Source of the DNA: Acholeplasmataceae bacterium UBA2284
GTDB taxonomy: Bacteria > Bacillota_I > Bacilli_A > Acholeplasmatales > Acholeplasmataceae
Direction of reading: 5' to 3'
Assembly (NCBI GenBank): GCA_002345705.1
Contig: DDWO01000018.1
Coordinates: 1-9,326 of the forward strand
Length of the DNA stretch: 9,326 nucleotides
Shown here in pieces: positions 1-6,402 of this stretch. Position 1 is the first letter of the stretch; every line of letters starts with the position of its first letter. Made by a program: the position numbers and the translations under genes. Under the pieces are notes generated by a model. The model had not been told where the DNA came from. It did no database searches and saw nothing but the letters and a program-made list of their open reading frames with translations.

Positions 1-1020
1 GTTGTCGTTTCAGTCTATGCAGGTCAAAAGGTGACTGCGATTACAAATCCAATAGCTTTAGGATATGAATTCAGCTTTTGGATGAAAGCAGACTTTGAGC
101 CTTGGAATTTTGAAGTTGACGTAGTGACTGATGATATTACATTATATGCTTTTTATGACATTGTTACCTATTCAATCACCTATGTACTACCAGAGGGGGC
201 TGAGCTAATCGGTACACCAGATCTAACATTTGATATCATTACACCAGCTTTTGATCTAGGAAGTGCTTATTTAGCAAATCATGAGTTTTTAGGTTGGTTC
301 ACTGCTGAAACTGGAGGAACTAAGGTAACCTCTATTGAAGTAGGTACTACTGGTAATCAAACATTATATGCACAGTTTGAAGAAGATGAACAATACACTG
401 TGACATTTAATGATTCAAATGGAGGCATTACTACTGAAACTCTATATTATGGCTATGTTACAAAACCTACAGATCCAGTCCGTCCAGGATATACATTTAT
501 TGGATGGTTTAAGGATATGGAAGGTTTAATGGCATATGATTTTGAATTCGATATAGTCAGTGCAAATATCACATTATATGCGAAATGGGAAATAGTTGAA
601 TATACAATTACATATCACCTAAATGGTGGTGAGACAGCAAATCCATCGACTTACACAATTGAAACTCCTTCAATTACATTGCTTGCTGCAACCAAATTTG
701 GCTATACATTTACTGGTTGGTCTAATGCAGAAGTAGATGGAACTATAGTTACTCAAGTTCCACTAGGAACGACAGGTAACCTCAACTTCTATGCACAATA
801 TGATGCAATTGCTTATACCATCGATTATATGCTTGATGGTGGAACTCTAGATTTACCAAACCCAACCTCTTATCAAATTACTTCTGATACGATTACTTTA
901 AATGGAGCATCTAAGGAAGGTTATGAGTTTGCAGGTTGGTTTGATGCTGAGTCTGAAGGAATACTTTATACACAAATTAGTTCAGGTTCTACAGGAAATA
1001 TAACACTTTATGCTAGATTC
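1..1020 (+). repeat. first B-repeat array (InlB/Listeria-Bacteroides type), five units
   Basis: This protein-level repeat lies within the surface gene. Units run roughly at 1-165 (truncated by the window edge), 169-378, 394-588, 601-804 and 814-1020. Two subtypes mix. A short one ends with a D-F-x-x-D-I-V-x-x-N-I-T-L-Y-A-K-W-like tail (units 1 and 3). A longer one carries GTTGN or GSTGN before the final LYA (units 2, 4 and 5). Each unit opens with Y-[ST]-[IV]-[TD]-[YF] and has the G-[YH]-x-F-x-G-W core, weakest in unit 1 (GYEFSFW). The DNA copies have diverged, so this is an old protein-domain array, not a recently expanded satellite. Confidence 0.88.
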
Positions 1021-4000
1021 CATTTACTTGTAACCATTAACTTCTATGGTGAAGAACCTGTAAATATCATCGATCTTCAAGCAAATAGTTGGTACCCAAA
1101 TACGACCTTTGCTTTATCTGATCAAAATGAGTTATTTGCTATTGGTGGTAATGATGCAGGTCTATTAGCGAATGGAACCAATACTCATAGTAACGAATGG
1201 ATTAATATAACTGGCTATTTTGGATTGCTAGAAAATGAAGTGATTTTAAGTGTACAGCTTACTGATGCGATGGCAGTTGCCCATACATCAGAAGATAGAA
1301 TCTTCATTTGGGGACTATTTAATATAGATGAAGGTATGGACATTTATACTAACGAACCACTTGATGTTACGTCCTTATTTGATTTTACCTCTGGAGTTCC
1401 AAGTGCATATTACAATTATGGAAGATTCTTCTTAGTTGAAACTACAGATGGTAGACTATTAGTCTATGAAAACATGGCAGTTACAAATATAACTCCTGTT
1501 TTAGACATAGGTGAAACACTCCAATGGACTCCAATATATGGATTTGGTAGTTTCCCATATTCCACAGTAATATTTACGGGTTCACGCATATTGATGTTAA
1601 ACCCATATGATCTATCAGCATTATTTGATATGACAGCTACCTTAAATCTACCAGTGGATGAAGATATTCTAGCTATTTTATCTCAAGAATTTGCAGTTCA
1701 TGTCTTAACGGATACTAAATATACGTTTGCTACATTTACTGGAGATGAAATGGATCCAAGCATGGCTTTAAGTATTGATTTAGAAATCGACTTAAATCCA
1801 TTTGAAACACTTGATATTCGATTTGGTGGGGGTGGATTTATCACCTCTGAAGGTAGATTGCTTGTTCCAATGTATATTGTTGATGGTGAAGAAGCAGAAA
1901 TGCCTACACTTGTTAAATATTATGATGTTACTAGTGAACTGATGCTTGAAATGGGTGAAACCATTGTTTCCACCTTTGAACCATTCTTTATCTACACTTC
2001 ACTTGGTAGATTATTGTTTGTTATGTCTGATGAAAACTTTACTGAAGATCCTTTCGCTACTCCAGAGCTTATGGTTGTTGATCTTGGACTTGATGAGTTG
2101 CTGGATGAAACAGAAGTATTCCTTGATATAATATTCGTTGGCTATCAGGTTTATTTACACACAAACAAGGGATTATTCATGATCATGTTTGGAACCGACC
2201 CATTAGAATTAGAGCCTTTGGTTATAACATCACAAGGAGTAGTATATAGTGACATTTATTCAGTAAACAACTTAGATAATCTATATGAACCAATGGATAG
2301 AATGTATGAGGATTTTGTTGGATGGTATATCGATTCAGAGCTCTTAATCCCTGTCAACTCAAATAATGTATATGATGGAATAGAATTATATCCAAAGTGG
2401 GAAAAGACACATTATTTCATTGAATTCCAAGTTTATGGCTCAACAGATATTCCAAAAATGGCAGTTGAATTGGGCCAGGTTCCAACTGCACCAGCAGAAC
2501 CAATCTATGATCATATGTTATTTGTTGGATGGTATTATTACGATCAAATGGAAAATTATCAATCTTATGATTTCAGTTATGCAATTGATTTTGATGTGGT
2601 ATTGTTTGCTCAGACTCAAACCAAAGTTTATAATGTAACCTTCCAATTTGAGACAGAAGAGTCTATCGTTTCACAAGTTTACGCGTACACATATTATGGA
2701 GATTTATATATTCAAGTTCCTGAGGGATATGAAGTTGTCGCAGTCTATCTAGATGAAGATATGCTTATACCTTTCGATCCAGATCTTCAGGTATTAAGTG
2801 ATATTACACTTTATGTAGCTATTGATCTAATGACAATACAAGTATATTACTATCATGATATGGAAGAAGTGTCATTTCTCAATATATTTTCTACAGACAC
2901 CGCAAATTACGGCTTTGCTTCAGATGGTAGAATCTTTGCGTGGGGCTCCAATTATAACGGTGGATTAGGTGTTGGATTTGATCATATCAATGATGTTCAA
3001 ACACCGATGGATATTACATCCTTATTCAATTTAGGAATGGGAGAAGAGATTAGTCAAACCTATGCATATTTCTCATATAAGGTATTTATTACCAATCAAG
3101 GTAGAATCTTTGTATGGGGAAATCCTGATCAAAACTATGATTACTATGGTACTCCACAAGACATTACCGCATTATTTAATTTCCAAATGGGAGAAGAAGT
3201 AACCAGTGTTTATTTCCTATACAACACGCTATATATCTTTACTGATCTTGGAAATGTTTATGTTTACCAGTCCTATAACAATCATTTGGTTCATCAGTTT
3301 TCAACCACTCTAACATTTAGTGATGTATACTTTGTAGAACAATACAATTATGAGTCATATGATATAGTTGTGATTATTCCTGAAGGTGCATTCCGCCTAG
3401 CATCCAGTGTTCATGGAGATAATGCAGTCGAAACTAAATTGAATGAAACATTTAATGATGAAGTCTTTAAGATTCTAACAAACTTCCAAATGTATAATGT
3501 ATTCTTTGTATATACTAGAGAAGGTAGAGTATATTTATACGATCACAATGAAAAAACATTGATTGAAAGCTTTGATTTATCACTCAATGAGTTTGATTCA
3601 CTTGTCGATGTGTTTGAGTATAGCTGGGATCAAAAGTTCTACTATACTGCTGATGGTCGTCTATATAAGCATTTAGGCGAAGGTGTAACAAGTGAATTTG
3701 ATTTAAGCTTGCTTGAAATGGGAGAAAAATTACTACATGTTTTATATGGTAGTGGCTTCTATACAAGCTTTGGTAATCTAGCATATATAGATACCGATCT
3801 ATTGGAGGTTACGAGTGTTCAACCAGCATTTGACCTCGGTGTAGAAAGTGTTATCTATTATGTCAATATCGATTTTATGTTATATGCATATACAACAGCA
3901 GAAATTTATATTACATCTGGTGATCCAGCAATGGAGTTGATAAAGACTGTTGGAATTAACTTGATGATTGAACAGTATGTATATGGAGATCTATTTGAAC

Positions 4001-4128
4001 TCGCAACGCCAACGCCTAAGGTCGGCTACGATTTTAATGGCTGGATAGATGATGCTCAAAATCCTTATAATGACACGCCAGTTAACGATATCATTCTTTA
4101 TGCAAGCTGGTCAGAAACAATCGAATAA
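1..4128 (+). CDS. giant cell-surface protein with alternating InlB-type B-repeats and RCC1-like propellers (5'-partial)
   Basis: The frame is open from base 1, so the GTG at 31 is only an internal Val codon and the true start lies upstream. Codons 1-1375 are visible, ending in TAA. In order: about five B-repeats (codons 1-340), an RCC1-like array (343-740), three B-repeats (741-942), a second RCC1-like array (944-1305) and a final B-repeat (1316-1370). B-repeats show the GYxFxGW core and end in TLYAxF/W. RCC1-like blades show motifs such as SDGRIFAWG and DITSLFNLGMGEE. I saw no cysteine, no transmembrane segment and no LPxTG sorting signal; the chain stops five residues after the last repeat, so any signal peptide, lipobox or anchor must be N-terminal. 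Asp/Glu clearly exceed Lys/Arg. B-repeats are beta-grasp-like modules of adhesins and other extracellular proteins; RCC1 repeats form seven-bladed propellers. A surface binding or adhesion role is inferred, and the ligand is unknown. Confidence 0.9.
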   Translation, partial: VVVSVYAGQKVTAITNPIALGYEFSFWMKADFEPWNFEVDVVTDDITLYAFYDIVTYSITYVLPEGAELIGTPDLTFDIITPAFDLGSAYLANHEFLGWFTAETGGTKVTSIEVGTTGNQTLYAQFEEDEQYTVTFNDSNGGITTETLYYGYVTKPTDPVRPGYTFIGWFKDMEGLMAYDFEFDIVSANITLYAKWEIVEYTITYHLNGGETANPSTYTIETPSITLLAATKFGYTFTGWSNAEVDGTIVTQVPLGTTGNLNFYAQYDAIAYTIDYMLDGGTLDLPNPTSYQITSDTITLNGASKEGYEFAGWFDAESEGILYTQISSGSTGNITLYARFHLLVTINFYGEEPVNIIDLQANSWYPNTTFALSDQNELFAIGGNDAGLLANGTNTHSNEWINITGYFGLLENEVILSVQLTDAMAVAHTSEDRIFIWGLFNIDEGMDIYTNEPLDVTSLFDFTSGVPSAYYNYGRFFLVETTDGRLLVYENMAVTNITPVLDIGETLQWTPIYGFGSFPYSTVIFTGSRILMLNPYDLSALFDMTATLNLPVDEDILAILSQEFAVHVLTDTKYTFATFTGDEMDPSMALSIDLEIDLNPFETLDIRFGGGGFITSEGRLLVPMYIVDGEEAEMPTLVKYYDVTSELMLEMGETIVSTFEPFFIYTSLGRLLFVMSDENFTEDPFATPELMVVDLGLDELLDETEVFLDIIFVGYQVYLHTNKGLFMIMFGTDPLELEPLVITSQGVVYSDIYSVNNLDNLYEPMDRMYEDFVGWYIDSELLIPVNSNNVYDGIELYPKWEKTHYFIEFQVYGSTDIPKMAVELGQVPTAPAEPIYDHMLFVGWYYYDQMENYQSYDFSYAIDFDVVLFAQTQTKVYNVTFQFETEESIVSQVYAYTYYGDLYIQVPEGYEVVAVYLDEDMLIPFDPDLQVLSDITLYVAIDLMTIQVYYYHDMEEVSFLNIFSTDTANYGFASDGRIFAWGSNYNGGLGVGFDHINDVQTPMDITSLFNLGMGEEISQTYAYFSYKVFITNQGRIFVWGNPDQNYDYYGTPQDITALFNFQMGEEVTSVYFLYNTLYIFTDLGNVYVYQSYNNHLVHQFSTTLTFSDVYFVEQYNYESYDIVVIIPEGAFRLASSVHGDNAVETKLNETFNDEVFKILTNFQMYNVFFVYTREGRVYLYDHNEKTLIESFDLSLNEFDSLVDVFEYSWDQKFYYTADGRLYKHLGEGVTSEFDLSLLEMGEKLLHVLYGSGFYTSFGNLAYIDTDLLEVTSVQPAFDLGVESVIYYVNIDFMLYAYTTAEIYITSGDPAMELIKTVGINLMIEQYVYGDLFELATPTPKVGYDFNGWIDDAQNPYNDTPVNDIILYASWSETIE
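1027..2220 (+). repeat. RCC1-like propeller array 1 (eight degenerate blade hairpins)
   Basis: Recurrent hairpins of the type [ST]-x-x-[GDS]-R-[IL]-[LF] start near window codons 373, 429, 481, 525, 570, 615, 666 and 721, a spacing of 44-56 residues, within the usual RCC1 blade size. The first two are closest to canonical (FAIGG and FIWG); later ones lose the WG. Between hairpins lie DVTSLFDF, DLSALFDM and DVTSELMLEMGE-type segments. Eight hairpins would fit a seven-bladed propeller closed by a split blade, or eight blades; sequence alone does not decide. A lead-in strand, TINFYGEE, at codons 345-352 precedes the array. Confidence 0.7.
2221..2826 (+). repeat. central B-repeat array, three divergent units
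   Basis: Units run roughly at 2221-2400, 2413-2616 and 2629-2826. Unit 1 keeps FVGWY and ends in LYPKW; unit 2 keeps FVGWYYYDQ and ends in VLFAQ; unit 3 has lost the GW core (GYEVVAVYLDED) but keeps the SDITLYVA tail. The first unit follows directly on the last blade of propeller array 1, the same junction seen at the C-terminal end of array 2. Confidence 0.75.
2830..3915 (+). repeat. RCC1-like propeller array 2 (eight degenerate blade hairpins)
   Basis: Hairpin turns start near window codons 973, 1031, 1081, 1126, 1172, 1216, 1255 and 1298, a spacing of 39-58 residues. The first two blades are nearly canonical (SDGRIFAWG and NQGRIFVWG, each followed by a DIT[SA]LFN-x-x-MGEE segment); later blades lack WG. 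The lead-in strand TIQVYYYHD (codons 945-953) corresponds to TINFYGEE before array 1. Same number of hairpins, same order of decay and same flanks as array 1, which indicates an ancient duplication of the whole module. Confidence 0.7.
3946..4110 (+). repeat. C-terminal B-repeat
   Basis: This is a single terminal B-repeat with the core VGYDFNGWIDD at codons 1341-1351 and the tail NDIILYASW at 1362-1370. Only five residues follow before the stop codon, so the protein ends on this domain without a wall or membrane anchor. Confidence 0.8.
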
Positions 4129-4143
4129 TTAAAAGATTAACAA

Positions 4144-4171
4144 AAAAAGGGTGAAAAATTTCACCCTTTTT
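4144..4171. terminator. bidirectional Rho-independent terminator between the surface gene and pepT
   Basis: A perfect inverted repeat pairs AAAAAGGGTGA (4144-4154) with TCACCCTTTTT (4161-4171), with loop AAAATT that could pair further. The T run follows on the plus strand and an A run precedes, so it gives a U tract in both directions. It starts 15 bases after the surface-gene stop and lies 13 bases past the pepT stop, serving both convergent genes. Confidence 0.92.
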
Positions 4172-4183
4172 CTTATTTACAGT

Positions 4184-5398
4184 TTATTTTTTTGCAGAAA
4201 TTTTAACAATCTCAATTAAGACTTGAACTGCTTTTCTCATTTGATCGATCGAGCAAAACTCCATACGACCGTGGAATTGATAGCCACCAGTTCCAATATT
4301 TGGACAAATTAAGCCTTCATAGGTTAGTCTTGCTCCATCAGTACCACCACGAATAGCTTTAGTGAATGGAGTTAGTCCAACATTCTTAACAGCTTGAAGC
4401 GCTAATTCTACAACATACATATGATCCTTAATGACTTCATACATATTGAAATAGCTATCTGTGATGTTTAATTCAACTGCTTGATAACCATATTTTTCAT
4501 TCATGAATTTAGCAATCAATTCAAATTCATTTTTTTGTTCTCTAAATTTCTTCATATCGTGATTTCTTATAATGTAATTTGCATGAGCCTTTTCAACCTC
4601 ACCCTTTAATCCTGTTAAATGATTGAAGCCTTCATATTTTTCAGTGATTGCAGGATTTAGGAATACAGGAAGCATCGAATGGAATTCAAATGCTAAATGA
4701 AGTGCATTAATCATCTTATTTTTTGCAGATCCAGGATGGATACTTTTACCGATAAAATCTATTTTTGCAGTTGCAGCATTAAAGTTTTCAAATTCAATAC
4801 CACCAACTTCATCTCCATCAGCTGTATATGCGAAATCAGCCTTAAACCAATCATAATTGAAGTGGTCAGCACCTTCACCTATTTCTTCATCAGGAGTAAA
4901 GCAGACATAAATATCTCCATGCTTTTCATTTGGATTCGCTACAAAGTATTCAACAAGCTCCATAATTTCAGCGACACCACACTTATCATCAGCACCTAAA
5001 AGTGTGTTTCCATCGGTGACGATAATATCTTCACCAATGACTCTGGATAAGCTTGGATATTTACTTGGTTCCATAGATAGCTTATCATTTAATTGAATGA
5101 CAGATCCATCATACTTTTCAATAATTCTTGGATTTACATCTTTACCAGGTGCATCAGGAGAAGTATCGACATGCGCGACAAACCCTATCGCAGGCGCGCC
5201 TTCCATATTCTTATTGATTTTTGTATAGACATAACCAAAATCATCTAAGAATGCATCTAAGCCTAAATCCTTTAATTCCTTAACGAGAATTCTACTCAAA
5301 TTCTTTTGTTTTTCTGTTGATGGATGGGTTCCAGTTTCATGATCTGACTGTGTATCCACCTTCACGTAACGTAAAAATCTTTCAATTAATCGATCCAT
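4184..5398 (-). CDS. pepT: peptidase T (tripeptide aminopeptidase, M20B zinc peptidase)
   Basis: The 404-residue product (family norm about 405-410) should release the N-terminal residue of tripeptides in the cytoplasm, the last steps of using imported peptides. Metal and catalytic residues are all visible: H76 and D78 in AHVDTSPD, bridging D138 in LGADDK, catalytic/ligand E171-E172 in TPDEEIGEG, D194 in TADGDE and H376 in FHGRMEF. The spacing agrees within two or three residues with Salmonella PepT (78, 80, 140, 173/174, 196, 379, recalled from the literature). The RGGTDGARL motif is also present. The ATG start gives the usual MDRLIERFLRY-type N-terminus and has AAGGAAGG ten bases upstream. 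There is no signal peptide. It is transcribed alone: convergent with the surface gene at a shared terminator and divergent from the operon at 5581. Nothing is truncated. Confidence 0.97.
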   Translation of the reverse strand: MDRLIERFLRYVKVDTQSDHETGTHPSTEKQKNLSRILVKELKDLGLDAFLDDFGYVYTKINKNMEGAPAIGFVAHVDTSPDAPGKDVNPRIIEKYDGSVIQLNDKLSMEPSKYPSLSRVIGEDIIVTDGNTLLGADDKCGVAEIMELVEYFVANPNEKHGDIYVCFTPDEEIGEGADHFNYDWFKADFAYTADGDEVGGIEFENFNAATAKIDFIGKSIHPGSAKNKMINALHLAFEFHSMLPVFLNPAITEKYEGFNHLTGLKGEVEKAHANYIIRNHDMKKFREQKNEFELIAKFMNEKYGYQAVELNITDSYFNMYEVIKDHMYVVELALQAVKNVGLTPFTKAIRGGTDGARLTYEGLICPNIGTGGYQFHGRMEFCSIDQMRKAVQVLIEIVKISAKK

Positions 5399-5427
5399 AT
5401 TTTGATAACCTTCCTTTTCTAAGTCAT

Positions 5428-5456
5428 ATTATAACGCAAAAATCACATAAAATACA
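5428..5456 (-). promoter_or_regulatory. probable pepT promoter
   Basis: On the minus strand a perfect TATAAT sits at 5433-5428. The hexamer 17 bases upstream (TGTATT, 5456-5451) is a poor match to TTGACA, so the -35 is weak. The predicted start near 5421 gives a leader of about 23 bases holding the Shine-Dalgarno AAGGAAGG (5416-5409). Confidence 0.5.
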
Positions 5457-5485
5457 GTAAATGATTGAAAAAATTAAGCACAAAA

Positions 5486-5570
5486 TTAATTTTTTTAATA
5501 TTTTTGCATAAAAAGTGTTGACAAATCAATTGTAAATGAATATAATTAAGGTGTGAATTAAAAAAATTAA
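5486..5570. repeat. 14-bp inverted repeat flanking the operon promoter
   Basis: TTAATTTTTTTAAT at 5486-5499 is the exact reverse complement of ATTAAAAAAATTAA at 5557-5570. The arms enclose the whole promoter (-35, -10 and start site) with 57 bases between them. It is low-complexity AT sequence in an AT-rich genome, so chance is possible, but the placement would suit a looping or bending protein. Confidence 0.5.
5518..5546 (+). promoter_or_regulatory. consensus sigma-70/SigA promoter of the three-gene operon
   Basis: TTGACA at 5518-5523 and TATAAT at 5541-5546 are separated by exactly 17 bases: a full match to consensus. A-tracts and T-tracts at 5482-5515 could act as an UP element. The predicted start near 5552-5554 leaves a short leader of about 28 bases to the ATG at 5581. 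A promoter this strong in front of small regulator-like genes suggests either abundant products or control by a repressor. Confidence 0.93.
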
Positions 5571-5581
5571 CAAAGGTGTGA
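5548..5581 (+). repeat. direct repeat AAGGTGTGA around the operon start site
   Basis: AAGGTGTGA occurs at 5548-5556, just after the -10 box, and again at 5573-5581, where it provides the ribosome site and the first base of the ATG. The repeat distance is 25 bases. The second copy has an obvious translational role; the first lies at the predicted transcription start and has none, so it could be part of an operator or a remnant of duplication. Confidence 0.6.
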
Positions 5582-5589
5582 TGAAATTG
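5573..5589 (+). promoter_or_regulatory. ribosome site and start-codon choice for the first operon gene
   Basis: Three in-frame starts crowd together: GTG 5578, ATG 5581 and TTG 5587. The only Shine-Dalgarno-like run is AAAGGTG (5572-5578). It overlaps the GTG, lies very close to the ATG (two to four bases) and is about eight bases from the TTG. ATG is chosen by codon preference; TTG has the better spacing and would give an N-terminus starting MTKNEVLAQL. Confidence 0.55.
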
Positions 5590-5940
5590 ACAAAAAATGA
5601 AGTGCTCGCTCAATTGAGTAACAAAGAGATATCTAAAAAGAAAGCATACAAGTTACTCTATGGTGAAACGAAACAAAGAAAGCCTAGAAGAGCTCATTTT
5701 CTAAAAGTGAAGATTAGAGTTCCAGAAGAAGGACCAGCTAATTTCTTCCTAGGTCTCATCCTATTCTTCCCCATCCCTATGTTTTTAGTAAGAATGGTTC
5801 TAAGAAGATTTGTAAAGGATGAAGTTACAGAACAGTTTCAAATGTCTAAAGCAGAATTAATTCGATTGGTTTCGATCAGTGGAGTAAAGATTAAAGTCAA
5901 TACGCACACAAATGAAAAAATTTATGTGAGAACATTCTAA
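5581..5940 (+). CDS. operon gene A: small basic SHOCT-like protein with hydrophobic centre
   Basis: 119 residues from the ATG (117 from the alternative TTG). Residues 6-28 form a predicted helix-turn-helix hairpin, EVLAQL..KEISKKKAYKLL, of the SHOCT-like type. A very basic linker follows (29-39, with KQRKPRR), then a strand FLKVKIRV (40-47), a strongly hydrophobic stretch at 53-70 (FFLGLILFFPIPMFLV) and a C-terminal part (92-119) ending in strands VKIKV and KIYVRTF. The C-terminal half aligns with that of gene C (same operon), making them diverged paralogues; in A the middle has become hydrophobic enough to insert in or lie on a membrane, although two prolines make one clean helix doubtful. 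It is first in the operon, 15 bases before gene B. Biochemical function is unknown; I infer a partner or sensor for B. No signal peptide is seen. Confidence 0.85.
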   Translation: MKLTKNEVLAQLSNKEISKKKAYKLLYGETKQRKPRRAHFLKVKIRVPEEGPANFFLGLILFFPIPMFLVRMVLRRFVKDEVTEQFQMSKAELIRLVSISGVKIKVNTHTNEKIYVRTF

Positions 5941-5955
5941 AAGGAGAAATAAATT

Positions 5956-6372
5956 ATGAAAGAAAAAAACAAAGTAAACCCAGTATTATCCACTTGCCCA
6001 GTTTGTAAACATGAGCTTAGAGTAGCTAGATTACATTGTGACTATTGCGAAACGACCATCGAGGGGTCCTTCACATTATCAAAGTTCAATTATCTAGAAA
6101 CTGAAAAATTATATTTTATTGAGATCTTCATCAAAAACAGAGGAAACATTAAGCAAATAGAAAAAGAATTAAATATTAGCTATCCAACTGTTAAAAAGAT
6201 GTTAGATGAAGTTATTGTTGGTCTAGGATATTCAGTTGAAGATGATGAGGCAATATATAGCAAAGAAAAAGAAGAACCAAAAAGTGCTTTGAAGCAAAGC
6301 ATCCTAGATAAGATCGAAAAGGGAGAAATGACAGTACAAGCTGCATTAGAGCTCCTAAACAAAAAGAAATAG
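5956..6372 (+). CDS. operon gene B: DUF2089-type zinc-ribbon/HTH protein, probable transcription regulator
   Basis: 138 residues in three parts. An N-terminal zinc ribbon has CPVC (C14, C17) and CDYC (C28, C31). A helix-turn-helix lies at about 48-90, with GNIKQIEKELNISYPTVKKM, whose SYPTVK segment is typical of DUF2089 proteins. After a charged linker (95-109) comes a C-terminal helical hairpin at 113-137, SILDKIEKGEMTVQAALELL. The ATG has AAGGAG nine bases upstream, starting immediately after the stop of gene A, so the genes are cotranscribed. Known: DUF2089 is a family without an assigned function. Inferred: it binds DNA through the HTH, perhaps at its own promoter, and contacts the products of A and C through the hairpin all three share. 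It ends in a lysine-rich tail and TAG, the only TAG stop among the genes here. Confidence 0.88.
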   Translation: MKEKNKVNPVLSTCPVCKHELRVARLHCDYCETTIEGSFTLSKFNYLETEKLYFIEIFIKNRGNIKQIEKELNISYPTVKKMLDEVIVGLGYSVEDDEAIYSKEKEEPKSALKQSILDKIEKGEMTVQAALELLNKKK

Positions 6373-6402
6373 TATAAAACCACAAAGGAAAGGTGAACGT
6401 AT

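Noticed and set aside
31..33. GTG as the start codon of the surface protein
   Set aside because: The frame is open to base 1, and the residues before it continue a B-repeat (VYAGQKVT); there is no ribosome site. The gene starts outside the window.
1..1020. Phase-variable or slippage-prone DNA repeat array
   Set aside because: Repeats are recognisable in protein only; the DNA copies are diverged and there are no homopolymer or short tandem tracts in the coding region.
1946..2638. Short plus-strand open frames inside the surface gene (1946-2131, 2420-2638)
   Set aside because: They lie in an alternative frame of a well-supported long gene, lack ribosome sites and give low-complexity Leu-rich products.
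3584..3784. Minus-strand open frame of 66 codons opposite the surface gene
   Set aside because: Antisense shadow of RCC1-like coding sequence; no recognisable domain, promoter or ribosome site.
1..4128. Use of UGA as tryptophan (Mycoplasma code)
   Set aside because: About 19 Trp codons in this frame are all TGG, and the genes are complete under the standard code.
4697..4999. Plus-strand open frame of 100 codons within pepT
   Set aside because: Antisense to a conserved enzyme with all active-site residues; the translated sequence is Cys/Ile/Ser-rich without domain features.
5399..5580. Riboswitch, T-box or small RNA in the divergent control region
   Set aside because: Predicted leaders are only about 23-28 bases on each side and no stable hairpin or conserved riboswitch core is present.
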